Positions 26,114 through 38,884 of a stretch of DNA of 64,000 nt are shown here, one piece after another (the first letter of the stretch is position 1; each line of letters opens with the position of its first letter). A program made the translations under genes and the position numbers. The DNA comes from Cyprinodon diabolis. Taxonomy: Eukaryota > Chordata > Actinopteri > Cyprinodontiformes > Cyprinodontidae. The stretch lies in the NCBI GenBank assembly GCA_030533445.1, contig CM060076.1, positions 27,805,103 through 27,869,102 of the forward strand, in the 5' to 3' direction. A model generated the notes under the pieces. The model ran no database searches and was not told the DNA's origin. It saw only the letters and a list, made by a program, of their open reading frames with translations.

Positions 26114-29100
26114 GCAGGACATTCAGCAAGAATTTCCTAGATGACTGATTGAAGCCTTATTTAGGGCCCACCGTCCAAAGTTTGGTTTTGGCCAATAAAT
26201 TGATAAAAAGGCAAGACCATTTTAACTTTGGTTTGGCACCTCTTGCTTTTATTGCAGCTGTAGGTCCGCCTTGAGATAATTGTTAGAGAACAGGAAGCAA
26301 GATGGGAGCTGTGTAATAGTAAAATATCCACAATAGACAGTGTAGACAGACACAAAACACATCATACAGACAAAGGTGCTGGTTTTTATAAGTCCCTTTA
26401 TTTTCAGAAGACTCAACTGGGTCAACATGGCAAAGATACTTCATCCGTCACTCATATCAAATATCCACTGTATCCAAGGCAATAATACTAAACTTATTCA
26501 TTTTTTTTCCTAGCAAGTAAAAATCAATCATTTTTAAATATAATACTACAGATATCTGCTCTATACCAATGGGTGTGGGAAAGTTATTAGACAACACTTT
26601 GATTTACCAAAACAGTAAAAGGATCTGAAAGTAGGTTGTTCCCATATAAAGGCTTTTGATTTATGAATTTAAATTTTGTAAAAAGTATATAAATATTTAT
26701 ATCACAGTGATGTCTGCTGTGTTGGGACACAATCCATTCAAAAGCAAAAAGCGAACATCAAACCCAATTATTTTAAATATAAGGTGCAGCAAAAATGTAC
26801 ACATAGCTGATTTCGTTTCAAGTCTCCCTATGATGACGCTAATCGAAAGCTTTCAAACTCGAAGCGGCTTCTTTCTTCAGCATCTGAAATGCGTAATGCA
26901 AACTAGAAGTGCTAATAATAGGCTGCCTAAGAAGCATCCAGCAAGTGCCCTCATTTCAATCCTGTAGTGCAAATCAGGAGGGTCATCTCTTACGAGTCAT
27001 TCCGTAAGAAAATGTCTTCCCAACTAAATGACAATAAACTCTAAAATCCCTAAGACACAAAACAGACAATTTGCAATTGCACTTCACGTTTCACCAACAA
27101 TATGGCAATGGTTACAACACTAGCAACAAGTAACGAAACACACAGTTATGTATAAAGACAAAAAAACATTCTCTCTCGAGAAACGCAACAGTTAAAGGCC
27201 ACTTCACACTGGATTATGACTGCACTAAGATCTACATGATGATAACATTTTATCAGCAATTTGTCCGAAATTAAGCATTGGTTCGGAGACTAATATCCAT
27301 GCATGTCTTAAATAAAGATTGGTATTGAAATTTGCTGCAATCCCTGTCAGGTTGGGTGTGCACACCTCCAAATTGTGCATATAGGCAGTTGGCATAAAGG
27401 TTGGAGGAAATTCTTAAGGCTGCTTTTCAACTGCAAAAACATTGTAAAAGTAGAATATTGGGGCATAATCTGCAATCAGCAGCAGTAATTTTGATAGGAT
27501 GCCTAAAAAATCAGCAGAGATATAATGTAATACCATAAAAATTTGTAATTTAGAGTCATTTCACCCTATAAATTACATTTGAATAAATCTGTGTTGATCT
27601 AGCAACATTCAAACAGTAATGGAAATCCTAGAGACTGTAGAGCTGTCTTAATCTGGTGTGAAGTGGGCTTAAAAGACTACAAGATTAAATGAATGTTAAG
27701 CTTAAAGGCAAATGGTTGCTGACTATGAAAGAGCAAGGTAGAGACGTGAGTACCCTACAAAGGGATTAGCTTGACACACAGTGAATACTCCAAGCAACAT
27801 TTATTATAAACAGTGACCATGACAGGCCTCCTGGATCCACAGTAGTTTTTCTATTATCTTTAAGCAGAATCACAGCATTTCCAGTATAAAGTAACATCTT
27901 CTCCAGTGCTCAAACAAGCTGGACAATTGGTGGAAATTTCAATGTAGACTTTGGTCCTCCTTTACTTCATGACATACAAATCTGATTTGCATAGATTTGA
28001 AAATGTCAAATCAAAACTGTCTGCTGTCTAAGAACCCTGCTGTAAAAGTGCAGGCTCAGTATGACTCAAATGCAGTGTGAGCAACGGCTAATTTTATCCC
28101 TTCTAATATGTTTCCACCTCTTTTTGCTAAGAAGGTCAAGGAGATGTAAAATAAATCTCCAAACACTCAGTGTAAAAACATTTAAAAGGTGCAGATTGTC
28201 TGAAAGCATACACAGTTGTCTGATTTCCTTACCTGCTTTCAGCATTTCTTACGATAACTAGCTCATTGTTCAACGTTGGAAATGCGATCATGATAGCTAG
28301 TTTAGTTTACACAGACTAGCACAAAACACTGAACACCACATCAGACCCTAAATAATAACATCAAGAAAAGGATCTTGAAAAAAAGTAATCAGTTATAGAT
28401 CAGTCAGTTTTTTTTTCCTAGTTTTCAATGCCTGTGTTTGCATTGTTATAGGTACAAATAAAATCTGGTACATGGTATATGCCTGTATTTTATAAATAGG
28501 GTATAAATATCTATTGTTGTAAACTATGTATTTACTGCACCCACATTTTCAATGGCAATCCTGGTAAAGACGTAAAGCTTTTACTGCAGCAGCAAAATAA
28601 CAGTAAAATACAACCTTTTGTTGGAGTACATTCATTCAATAGGAATAGCTGTATATATGCATGTATCTTCCTTTCATTCCTGTCTATCTAGATACTCCAG
28701 TCTGTTCATATTTTTCCTCTCAGTTTTCTACAGCATTTATTTTTCTACAGGAGATATTTTTCTAAATGACTTCACCGTTTTTTATGATTATCCTCCTGAA
28801 GAATTTTAGGTTTACACATTATCAGTCTGGGCAGCTCCCATCTACCGTAATCTGTTCAGATAAAGAAAGGGATGTTCAGATTGGGCGGAGCTACAACTAA
28901 TGAACAAAATCTTTTCTTGCATTTTTTTCACAGGAAAAAAAAATGATCCTAACAAAGCAAAAGCGATAGCAGCAGCTACGTGTACTTTCTGCATTTCTCT
29001 GTTTAGTTTGGTTTGGCTGTGCGCTCAGATTTTCTCACACCTGTATGTCCCGCCTCAAAACATATTAGTGGAATGTGATTGGCCGACATGTTTTCTGTCT

Positions 29101-29649
29101 ATTTTGGAATAGTCGAGGCAGGAGAAAGGCAAAATGGGTTCTAATGTTTTTGAATGCACAAATACCATGAGAATTATCCCTGCAAACCAGATTAATTAAA
29201 AAGGGTACTTTGGGCATTGTGACAAAATTTAGCTGGGTACAGAAAAACATAACCTTGCATTTAAAATGTTCAGGTTTTCAAGCAGGAAATGGCATTAGGT
29301 TAGGCAGCTCACTTTCAAGAAAACCAAGCATGCTTTCCTTGTGTGGGATTTTGTAAAGTATTATTAAAATAAAAGAAAAGTTGAATACAATACTGAGTCT
29401 GTGTCTGAAAACATCAAAAATGTGGTTATCGATTTAAACAAATATTCTAGGGAACAGGAAGCAACTTGGGAGATGTGTAATAATAACCACAATGGTGTGG
29501 GCAGACAGAAAAATCATGTATCTGGCACATTTAACTGTGTGGCTAATATATATTTTAATCCTTTATTTTCTTTCCTGATCAAAAATGTGAATATTAATTT
29601 GCTCTCAAACTGCAGGTTCACTAGTGGTTCCTAGAATTTCTAAACGTAG

Positions 29650-30070
29650 AATGGGAGGATGATATTTTAGTTATCAGGCTCCTCTGTGGAACCAACTACC
29701 AGTTTTTGTCCGTGAGGCAGACAGCCTGTCTACTTTTAAGAGTGGGATTAAAACGTCCCTTTTTGATGAAGCTTATAGTTAGAGTGAATTAGGTTATCCT
29801 GAGCTATCTCTATAGTTCAGCTGATATAGGCTTAGACTGCTGGAGGACATAGGGAGCCCTTTTTCATAATTCTGCTTCATTCTCTAATCTCTAACTTTGC
29901 AGAATTTGTGAGTTAAATCTCTAAAGTTATGCTCTCTCTGAATAAGATAAGATGATTGCATCTGTGATGCAATCATCTTATCATCATCTTATTCAGATAG
30001 ATCTGGTTGAATTGTCTATGGCTTGTGTTGTGAATTGATGCTAAATAAATAAACTGAATTGAATTATTGC
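29650..30070 (+). pseudogene. LINE 3' fragment, L2/Rex-like ORF2 C-terminus (family A)
   Basis: Positions about 29,670-29,780 read QAPLWNQLPVFVREADSLST, followed by FKSGIKTSLFDEAYS and a stop. This LWNxLPxxxRxAxSLxxFKxxLKTxLF signature is the extreme C-terminus of L2/CR1-group reverse transcriptases. It is followed by a 3' UTR that ends in 'ctaaataaataaactgaattg'. It is 5' truncated. The UTR contains an extensive hairpin (29,937-29,997). Confidence 0.75.
29937..29997. repeat. 61-bp nested palindrome
   Basis: The inner arms GATAAGATGATTGCATC (29,946-29,962) and their exact complement (29,966-29,982) are separated by 3 nt. The outer arms TCTGAATAAGAT (29,937-29,948) pair with ATCTTATTCAGA (29,986-29,997). 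It would form a very stable hairpin in RNA. Confidence 0.9.
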
Positions 30071-31430
30071 TTAAAAATTCAGCTTGAGTCAAACGTTTAG
30101 AAAAAAGCACCCTGTAGAGCTTAGCAGACTTTATATTTGATGATGGAAGGACAAACAATGTTCCTTGATGGCTCCCAGACGATGTGTTTTGTGGTAGATA
30201 CAGTAGTACCTTCTAGTTCTTATAAATGATGCTACACTTTTCTGCAGTTGGTTATTTAGATTACGGACATGTAACGTAACTGAAGGGCATACTCTCTTGT
30301 CTTTCCTATTTTGTATAGGACCTAAAAGAAATTGACCTCTGTGTCTTCGCATGTTTAATATTTTTATGTTGTTACTTTTCAATGTTTTAATCACAGCTGC
30401 TTACCTGCACTTTAGGAAATGTGAATCTAGAGAGCTGTACTTGTACAATTTCTTTTTGTTTAAACTTGTATGTACAAACTGACAAAATAAAATCTGTCTA
30501 AGTCTAAGTCTAAACACAACGTAGTTATGGATTACTTTGTTAAAATTCCTAAACAGTGATGAACTTAGGAGGGTAAAATATGAACCAAAGAGTCAGTCCA
30601 CTAATGTTTATTACATATTATATTATTTCAAATAATAATTTTCAAGGATTTTGTAACACTGTTTTTATTCATATGATCTTTGCTTTACTAAATAAAACCC
30701 TGGCCATAATATTGTATTAAGATAGATGAAGAGAAAAAAGCTTCTGCATTTCAAATTCAGTGCACTAAGCCTTTGTTCACATTTTTACCAAGAGTGCCAA
30801 TAAAAGTGAGTTAATCGCAGGCAAATCCAGAAATTTCTACTTTTGAAAGTTTTACCAGATTATGTCTCTAGAAAAATGATTCCAGGATTATCGGAGTTTC
30901 AAACTCTAATAGCAAACTGTGAAACTTTAAAGCAGAATTTGGATGACTGAACGTAATATCACTCTCAGGTAAATCCCTAACAGACAGGCTTCTTGGAGTA
31001 CTCCCACACACTTGCACATTCACAGATACTGGTCACCATCAACTATAAAACACCTTTGGTAGACTGTTAATTTGAGGATACTGATGTTTCTGGATTATCC
31101 GGGTCAAAGTTTTTGCCACCAAAATTCATAATTATCTGAATAACAGGTTGAAAATCGCTCTTAGTCCTAAATCTCTATGCAGAAAGTGACATTGAAGTTG
31201 TTACATGATCTCAGCTAACATTCACAAATAAAGCGTGGCTTTATTTTCTTTTTTTAAATTATTATTGTTAAATCTGCACCACAAGAAACCCTGTGTAAGT
31301 TTAAATTGCACGACTGCATTAATTGGTGAGAGTAAAATATTTAGAGAGTGCTTCTGGGCTGAGCAGGGTACCTGGAGGAGCACCACCTCCTCATCTTTTT
31401 TTTTGTCTCACATCCCTTAAACTTCTTCAG

Positions 31431-31849
31431 CTACAGGTGCAAGTCCTCTTGCAGCAAGGGCTGTGACATCTCCCAACTTCTCTGTTTAAGGATAGGCCGC
31501 TGTTTTAGAGTCACTAATATGACGTAGACCACTAAGAATCCAAGCACCATCACCACACCAATGAAAGAACCAACAACCGGGGCGTAGGAGTACCTGTTGA
31601 CCTTAGGAGGAACGGTGGAGAAGGTCGGGGTGGTGAAGGAAGTCGTTGGCTCCCAGGACAGCAGGTCCTGGACATTTAGGAGAGAGCCATTGTTTGGCAG
31701 AGGCTTGATGGCTAATATGTGACACATGAGAGGGTAAAGATCAACGGAGCGCATGAAGGTCTTGACATAATTCTGGCGAAAGGCTGGCCCACGGGCTACA
31801 AACACAGGCTGCATGTCACGTAAGGTGTTGTTATAGCCGTGGTTTCCCA
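31431..31849 (-). CDS. enpp5: enpp5 last coding exon
   Basis: It encodes LGNHGYNNTLRD to the C-terminal EDLHL and stop, with the last metal-binding histidine, stalk, transmembrane helix and tail. Acceptor TTTACAG before 31849. The first two bases complete a split Leu codon. Confidence 0.93.
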
Positions 31850-34800
31850 CTGTAAAGAAAAACACAACAAACTCATGTTTACTTACAAGCCAGCTGTTTT
31901 TTACATCATATTTCTACTTTTTATACATCAAAAGCTAACAACTCAGGATGGTGGTGTGGAGCACTTCTAAGCTATTTGAAGATTAGACTCACTTGTTTTT
32001 GCTACATGCATAATTTTCCTTTTGCATGTACTTTCTGTGTTAGAATCTTTATGTGGTTGCAGGATGTTTGCACTCTGCTGTTTCAGATTTTCTAAGACTC
32101 CAGGATTATTCCCTTGCAAGTCTTTTCTTTACATGGGTGCATAATCTAATTTTTCATTTGCAAAACAATTTTTTGTCTTTGCACTATCCTTGGCAATAAT
32201 GTATCTGCATCGTGTTTGCATCCCTCAGTCAACGTACTTACATTACATGTTTCACACAGGATACCCACTAGGGATGCATCTCTTGCATGATCAAAAAACA
32301 AAATTCTTCATTTTAATGTTAATGATAAAAATGGTGCTAAATTACCAACATCTCTGAAAACATTGCCAGACCCTAACTGCTATTGTTTTATCATCAGAGG
32401 CATCAAGTAAATCCACAGTGAATGTGTATTTTTTCCACACAGGACAGTATCAGCCCCTACACATCTAGTAAGAGGCTTCACATCACAACCCCCACCAAGA
32501 GACAGCTGTTTCTTCTTTGAGCTGTTGGTTCCACTTGGTCATTTTAGAAATTAACAAGCTTTCAACCATAACAGACAAGCAGTGTAATTAGCTAGTGTAG
32601 GACTGTGTCTAAGACATATGTTCAGAAATGTTCTACTCTGAAAAGAAAGGCTTTCTATATGGAATTAGGAAAAGTGCATGAAGGCGCAGTGATAAACAGT
32701 GATAAACTCATCACCACCCATCACACATGTCATTGCTGGTCACATGAGGAAATGAAGCTGTCTCTCTTTGTCAATTATTTTCGGTAAAACATGTGCAAGC
32801 TTTGGATGAGGGACAAAAATAAATCACCTGTGAAGCTATAATAAGAGCAGACTAGAGCTTCTCTTTAAAGTCAGATGAAAAACATAAAGGCAAAGAGATG
32901 AAGAAGAATAACAGGACAGCACAGCTGTACTGCATTTTTAGACATACGCATGAATGGTCCGGCCCTGTTCTGCATGATGGTCCAGCCCTCCTTGGCCTCC
33001 AGGAGGATTGGCATAATCCGAACATTATGCTGATAGTGGAAGTGCTCTGGAATGTTATCTTTCCTGTACACGACCATGTTGGGGTTAGCATCTACAAGCA
33101 GCTCGTACACCTCATCGAGCTTTCCTGTGAGACACAATAAAGAGTTCAGGAGCAGGTTTTATTTCTGATGTAATAACACTTTAAATTAAATGCAAGCTTA
33201 GTTTAGACAAGAAAAAGTAGTTAGTGCAATACAATCAAAAATATATCAAAATACGCAGACATGGTCATATTATGTTTCAAGTGCTGCTAATAAATAATGC
33301 TTTATTTCTTATAGGTACTGAAGAACTCGCTCAGGAACTATAAACTGTGTTACATTTATGATGGTAGATTATATAAAGATTGGGTTCATTGTCTTGCAAT
33401 CATAATCATCCTGTTAGTGTTTTATCAGGAAGAAAATTATTCAAGTTTTTTTTTTTTACTTTTGACCGCCAATATCTATTTTAGCCTATTCAGATTTCTC
33501 CTTTACAGCTAAAACATCAAATGATACAAGAACGGCATTAAACATATTTTTTCAAGCCTTCATCCATTGTCCATACCCATTAATTGTTGCAGGGTCATGG
33601 GGGTTTAGAGCCAGTCTGCTGTGGTCATTGGGTGAAAGGGGGAAAAACAATGTATTATCCATTCCAGAGCAACACAGAGACACAATGGATGCAAAACCTT
33701 GCACACACACAGTCATCCCTATGCCCACAGACTAATTAACTTAACAGTTATGTTTGAGACTGTTGGAGGAAGCTGGAGTGCTCGAAGAGAACCAACATAT
33801 GCACAGAAAGAACAGGCAAACACCAAGTGGAAAGAAGTAGAGACGAGATTCCATCCCAGGACCTTTCTGATCCACTGCAACACAAATGCTAAACCCTTAC
33901 ATGTTGTAAGGTGTAGTGTGACTAGACATGAACTACATGTAATGCAAGATGATTTGACACAATGGGCGTAAAAAAGGGTCAAATATTTTAAAACAGATGC
34001 AAAATGATTTGAATTTTATATTTCAAACTGTTCTCGAGGTCTTGTAGGTTTGCACTGTTAGCATCACTAATAGCCATTTCTGTGTGGATTTTCCAGAGAA
34101 TGTATAATCTAAACATAGTTTAGGCTGCCAACATTTCCAAATACAGCATGTATCTTTATAGAAAAAGGCTGCAAGCTAAAAGGGATAAAACTGTGCTATA
34201 GCTGTATAACTTCAGCCTTCCTGTTATCTACTGTAAGTCTTGCTCTCTCTCTCTCTCTGTCTAAATGAACCTAAGATGTGTCTTTAAATGCTTTACATTG
34301 TAGTTTATACTACCAAGCCTCTTAAATGTCTGACTTCTTTCACTTTATTTTTAAAAACTATAGTGATACTGAAAATCGTTAACATTTGAGTCCTTTTGAG
34401 TGTAACAGCATAAGTGTCAAAAGGGGATTTTGGGATTTCTGACCAAGAGGTTAAATCTTTATTCAAATATAATTCTCATCATTACCTTCTTTAGGCAAAA
34501 TTCCAACCACCGGGCTCTTATCCACCCAAGTGTACAAGTCTCTGTCCACGTACTGGTCCAGTTCGATAATCTTCTCAGGTGATAGCTGTGTCATCCCATG
34601 GTCACTGGTCACGATGAGATTCACTTTCTCATACAGCCCAGCCTTTTTTAGCTCATTAATAAGGAATCCGAGCTTCTCATCTATCCCAGCAATGATTGCA
34701 TCCATGAGGGGGCTCTGAGGTCCCAGGTTGTGACCACTCTCATCTGGCTCCTCCCAATACAGAGTTCCAAAATCCACTGCTTCACCTTTTGGTGCTGAGA

Positions 34801-35365
34801 ACCAATCCATAATCCATTGCACCCTGGTTTCAAATGAAACCGAGGCGTTATACGGAAGGTACTGAGTGGGAAACATGCCATGAATCAAAACATCAGATCC
34901 TGGCCACATTGCCGCTCCGCTCCGCCCCCCATCCTTCTGAACGGTCACCCAGAGGGGCACGGCCTGCTCCCACCACCTTGAATCATAGACGCTGTCCGTC
35001 TCCATGGAGAAAGAGAGATTCAGTGCTGGGTCATACATTTCATTGGCCACAATCCCGTGCGTCTCAGCATACAGGCCTGTCACCATGCTGTAGTGGTTCG
35101 GGTAGGTTTTGGTAATGTAAATATTCTCCACAAACTCAACTTTCACCCCCTCATCCATGATGCTGCGGAAGTTAGGAGTTGGGACACGGTAAATGTAGTC
35201 CCAGCGGAAGCCATCGAAAGACACTAGAAGTAGCTTGGGTCTTTCCTTCTCAGTGTGGTCCTGATGTTCACGGGGATTCAGAGTGTGTGAAGAAAAAAGG
35301 GGTAAAACCATGGCCAGGAGGTAGAAAAGAGGACTGCAGCCTCCTAGTATCAAACAGCTCAGCAT
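31431..35365 (-). CDS. enpp5: Ectonucleotide pyrophosphatase/phosphodiesterase family member 5
   Basis: Joining 35365-34486, 33124-32948 and 31849-31431 gives a 491-aa type I membrane protein (human ENPP5 is of similar length). The parts in order are a signal peptide (about residues 1-26), an extracellular alkaline-phosphatase-fold phosphodiesterase domain (about 44-415), a Ser/Thr/Pro stalk, a transmembrane helix (about 441-467) and a short cytoplasmic tail with SQPLLQE. Zinc ligands and catalytic residues are all present: D51 (SFDGFRWD), T87 nucleophile (TKTYPNHY), D208 and H212 (EEPDESGH), D255-H256 (TSDHGMT) and H356 (GNHGYNN). N-glycosylation sequons include NLS, NAS, NNT and NGS. ENPP5-type features (FRWDYIYRVPTP, ELDQYVD, KEGKLDEVYELL, LNVQDLL) favour it over ENPP4. 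The in-frame ATG at 35488 lies upstream of a good acceptor (exon start about 35,388), so 35365 is the start. The substrate of ENPP5 is poorly defined. Confidence 0.92.
31850..32947 (-). other. enpp5: enpp5 last intron
   Basis: 1.1 kb, bounded by GTATGT donor and TTTACAG acceptor. No repeat or RNA gene recognised. Confidence 0.6.
32948..33124 (-). CDS. enpp5: enpp5 middle coding exon (177 nt)
   Basis: It encodes GKLDEVYELLVDANPNMVVY, then a further segment through EAKEGWTIMQNRAGPFM. Acceptor TCACAG before 33124 and donor GTATGT after 32948. Phase 1 at both ends. Confidence 0.92.
33125..34485 (-). other. enpp5: enpp5 intron with a dispersed repeat
   Basis: It contains a diverged copy (33,565-33,885) of the element also seen at 37,640-37,950, and a short (CT)n run at 34,243-34,258. 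Confidence 0.6.
33565..33885 (+). repeat. Dispersed repeat family B, copy 1 (diverged)
   Basis: Shares in order 'ttcatccattgtccatacc', 'cagagcaacacagagacac', 'tttgagactgttggaggaagc' and 'agagaaccaacatatgcaca' with the better preserved copy at 37.6 kb. The consensus is very common in teleost genomes. It makes antisense and sense open frames that are not genes. Confidence 0.65.
34486..35365 (-). CDS. enpp5: enpp5 first coding exon
   Basis: 880 nt encoding the signal peptide and most of the catalytic domain (residues 1-293 plus one base), including D51, T87, D208, H212, D255 and H256. The donor GTAATG follows 34486. The exon probably starts at about 35,388 after TTTTGCAG, giving about 23 nt of 5' UTR. 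Confidence 0.93.
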
Positions 35366-35589
35366 GGTGTAGCTAGTAATGACAATATCTGCAAAACACA
35401 AACACAAAACATAGTCACTTAAGGCAGTTAAGCTATTGTCTGAAAGAGTTACATAGACGGCATGTGAAATTACCAGGGCTGTCCCCATACGATATGAGCC
35501 AAAAAACAGATTCTATCCGTCTGAATCTAACACCTCCAGTATTGTCAAGCTGATAATAAGACTCTGCCTCTGTAAAAAGTTTCTGTAAT

Positions 35590-35800
35590 CTATACTCGTG
35601 CTTTTAATCTTCCCCTTTATCCACAACCAGGGTGCTCAGCAGAGACTCCCAGACTTCCCTCTCCACAGACATCAGCCCAAGATGCTTCCTGACCAGCCGA
35701 CAGGCATCGTCCCCGCAGCGTGTCCTACTTAGTCCTCTGGGCCTCCTCCTGGTGGGATGTGCCTTGAACACCTCCCGCCGGAGACCTACAGGGGGCATAT
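35590..35800 (-). pseudogene. LINE ORF2 C-terminal fragment
   Basis: The minus strand reads GLRREVFKAHPTRRRPRGLS, then RTRCGDDACRLVRKHLGL..., ending REVWESLLSTLV. It matches the frequent fish LINE ending 'RPRTRWRDYVSRLAWERLG...REVWxSLL' with substitutions. It is 5' truncated and lies inside the enpp5 intron. Clade not assigned. Confidence 0.6.
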
Positions 35801-37639
35801 CCCTCAGGATAATCCCAGAGGCTACTACTACATCCGTGCTGAGTTTGGATCGAGCTTGGATCAGTTAGTGGTTCCGAGCTTGGTTCTTACAACCATTTAC
35901 AAATCATGCTAACACGGTTCCTTGCCTCCTATCGGCGATCCACGATACTACTGGTCTCAAGGTGGGAATTTCGCAAACAAATATGGCGGTGCCCATAACA
36001 ATCAGGAACTTATCGGCCTGGATGCTATCCAGGCATATAAGAATTTCATAAAAGCCTCAGTATCGGCATCATCCCAGGTCACGCCATGCCCTTTTGATGC
36101 CATTTATTGTTAATAGGCTGAGAAGAGGTTCGTTTTGTGAACAGGTGAACAGATCTGTGAATTCCAAAGCAGGACAAGCTGGAAAACCCGTGAAATGAGT
36201 CAATTGACTGTAAATAGAAGATGACAAGGTCTGCTCATGCGCTCTTTGTTATCAGAGAATAAAGCCACAACTAAACGGGCCGAGCCCTACTGTTAAACTA
36301 GTGCTAGTTATAGAACGGTTCGGTTGTGTCTAGCCCAGTCCAGTTCAGTTGCATTCTATTTACACTAAACAGTTATCTCGGTTACAATGCAAAGACCGTT
36401 CTCGGCACGGTTTCAAAAGGGTAGGTAAGTAATAAAATCACACACAATTCATGCTAATATCATATTGGGTCAATATCAGTATCTGTCAATTCTTAAAGAT
36501 ACAATATTGCCATTGTAAATGAAAAAGTTGTATCAGGACACCCATAAAGATGCCTATAAAGTTAGTAAAGACAACTTACATCCCTTTATATTGTTATTTT
36601 ATTTACTTTATTCCTGCTTTTGAGGTAATCCAAATGTTTGAGGTAGAAACATAATTTACCAGTCTTTGAAAGCCCATAAATGCATATGTGTAATCATTTC
36701 TATATTCAATTATTCTTACTGGTTAGCTTTGTAGTAAAAGCAGACTGCCTACCTAACATACCAACAGCAAATATCTGTTTTATTTTACTATCTTATCTGC
36801 ATCAGCACAGTTCAAACAATGTTTCTAGTACCTCTTTAAACTGACAGCAGCTCTTTAATGCCAATTTTTGTTAAATGTGCTAGTTGCATACATCCTTCAG
36901 AAGGTGCTCACAATGGAATATCTCTGCATTCAGACAAAGAAATCCTCTCTGACTGCAAAGCTCATTAACAAACTTCCTCCAACCCCCACAGATATCGCAA
37001 GACGTGCTTCAGGAAACAGTGGAATCCCAAAAATAGAACATAACCTCTCTGTATGTATTTATTAGAAGCCAGTACCTGTATTAGTGTTAAAAAGGAAAAA
37101 TTTCACTTTTTCTTATAGGAAGCTGCCCTTTAAATCTCTGTATATTTAACCCAGGGGGTCTCCACATTTCCTGTATTTCTATGATTTGGTTTCTCTGAGT
37201 TAAAAGCATGAATTTAAGGAGCGTAATGGGACTTTACAGGCGCAATGATACTGTCGCACCCACGTTCCTGATTCATGCAGGCTATAGCTAATACATAAGC
37301 TGAACCGTGTTGGTAGTGTACACAAAAATGAATTGCCAGTCTTCAGTATGACCTATATAAAGAGCTCAAAGAAAGGAGCTTTGCTTTTCAAAAGAGTGCT
37401 AGGGATAAAATCTGAAAAGTGTGGCCTAGATTTTTATTTACTCAATCTCTGACATCTCTAAATACAATCTAAAGCTGCACTAAAAAGTCAGGAATATAGA
37501 GTTCAGTTAAGTGTGACATGATCTTAGCAAAATGATCAAACTTTTCTGAAGGACTCTGAGGTTATTTTTTAGAACACTAGAGAAGAAACATCTTGAGGAA
37601 CAAGGAACACAGCAGGAACCAAGCTTGTAACTGTTCAAC

Positions 37640-37950
37640 TGATTATCCATTCCATTTTTTTCCATCACGCTTACCCCTGTTGAGGTCGTGAGGGGTGGTG
37701 GTGCCCATCTCCAGCTGTCTACGGACGAGATGGGGGGCACACCCTGGACAGGTTGCAATTCCATCGCAGGGCAACACAGAGACAAACAGGACAAACAACC
37801 ATTCATGCACACACTTACACTTAAGGAAAAGTGGATTAACCTAACCGTCATGTTTTTGGACAGTAGGAGGAAGCCAGAGCACCCGAAGAGAACCCACACA
37901 TGCACATGGAGAACATGCAAACTCCATGCAGAAAGACCCCGGAACCTTCT
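37640..37950 (+). repeat. Dispersed repeat family B, copy 2
   Basis: Contains 'ttcaattccatcgcagggcaacacagag'-type and 'catgtttttggacagtaggaggaagcc' segments and 'agagaacccacacatgcac', the hallmark of an abundant fish repeat. It is in the same orientation as copy 1 at 33.6 kb. Confidence 0.75.
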
Positions 37951-38884
37951 TTACAACTAGTTTTACTTTCTTTACTTCTTTCCAACTGATTATCCAAAAG
38001 TGGAAACCACTGGAAACCTACCAAGCTTTGACATGGATAGAGAGCATTAATCAGAGAGGCAGCCAAGAGGATGTGTCAATTCTAGAGGAGCTGCTTAACT
38101 AAAAAAAAACATCAACACGACACCACCCAACTTAATGGATAATGCGAGAGGAAGAACGACCATACAAAAATCTGTCACGTAAAATCAAAAAACTAATTCT
38201 GTATATCACCTTGAAGACATCATCTTCACTGGGGAAATTAGTGACAGGAGTATAGTGCTGTAGGAAGGCTTTTCCAGATTGAAGGTAAATACATGGCTAT
38301 CCTTGAGGAAAACCTGTTGAAAGCTGTAAAGATCTCAAGAGTTATAGTTTTGCAAAGCACTAAACATCTGAATTAACAATTATGTGTAAATTGAACTGTG
38401 TGACCTCCCCAGGGATATTCTGTTACTTTAAAATAGGAATATAAGGATTTAACTGTTGGTATCAGAAACATTTTTATTTTTTACTATTTATCATTACCTG
38501 TGTGTAACTGGTATGGGTTTAATTAACAAAGCGTCTGTCAGCATTATTAATGTTTGAGTTATATTTATAAGCCCAGAGTGACCTTTTAGTAGCAGTGGGT
38601 TGGCATATAAAGGCTTACTAAAACATAATCTCACCGGAAATGTATCAGAATAATCTGAAACCATATTAACGCATGTGTGAGATATAACTTCATGCTTATC
38701 AACGTTTGAATATTGAATTTTGATTAAATTTCAAAGTTTTTTCTGCATTTGCTCTGCAGAGCTAACCGCTATACAGCGCAGTTCTGCAGCCTGCAACAAT
38801 AAGCAGGTGCAGAGGGAAACCCGCTGTGCATAAAACAGGAAACATTAGATCAGAGAGAAGGGAAACCTTTCAAACGTGGATAAA

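Larger units (their letters stand above)
25120..31430. other. clic5-enpp5 intergenic region
   Basis: It holds the long-isoform clic5 upstream region (25.12-25.3 kb), a MITE (25.68-26.02 kb), hairpins at 26.08 and 29.94 kb, a LINE end (29.65-30.07 kb) and a short duplicated segment (26.28-26.38 and 29.45-29.54 kb). 26.4-28.8 kb is AT-rich with nothing recognised. A possible enpp5 poly(A) signal (AATAAA on the minus strand) is at 31,240-31,245. No gene found. Confidence 0.5.

Noticed and set aside
33699..33982. Overlapping sense and antisense frames of about 90 codons
   Set aside because: They lie in dispersed repeat family B within an enpp5 intron.
34463..34485. Extension of the enpp5 first exon frame to a stop at 34463
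   Set aside because: A GTAATG donor at 34485 and perfect continuation into the exon at 33124 show this is intron.
35366..35488. In-frame upstream ATG at 35488 extending Enpp5 by 41 residues
   Set aside because: A good TTTTGCAG acceptor lies between, and the downstream ATG begins a proper signal peptide.
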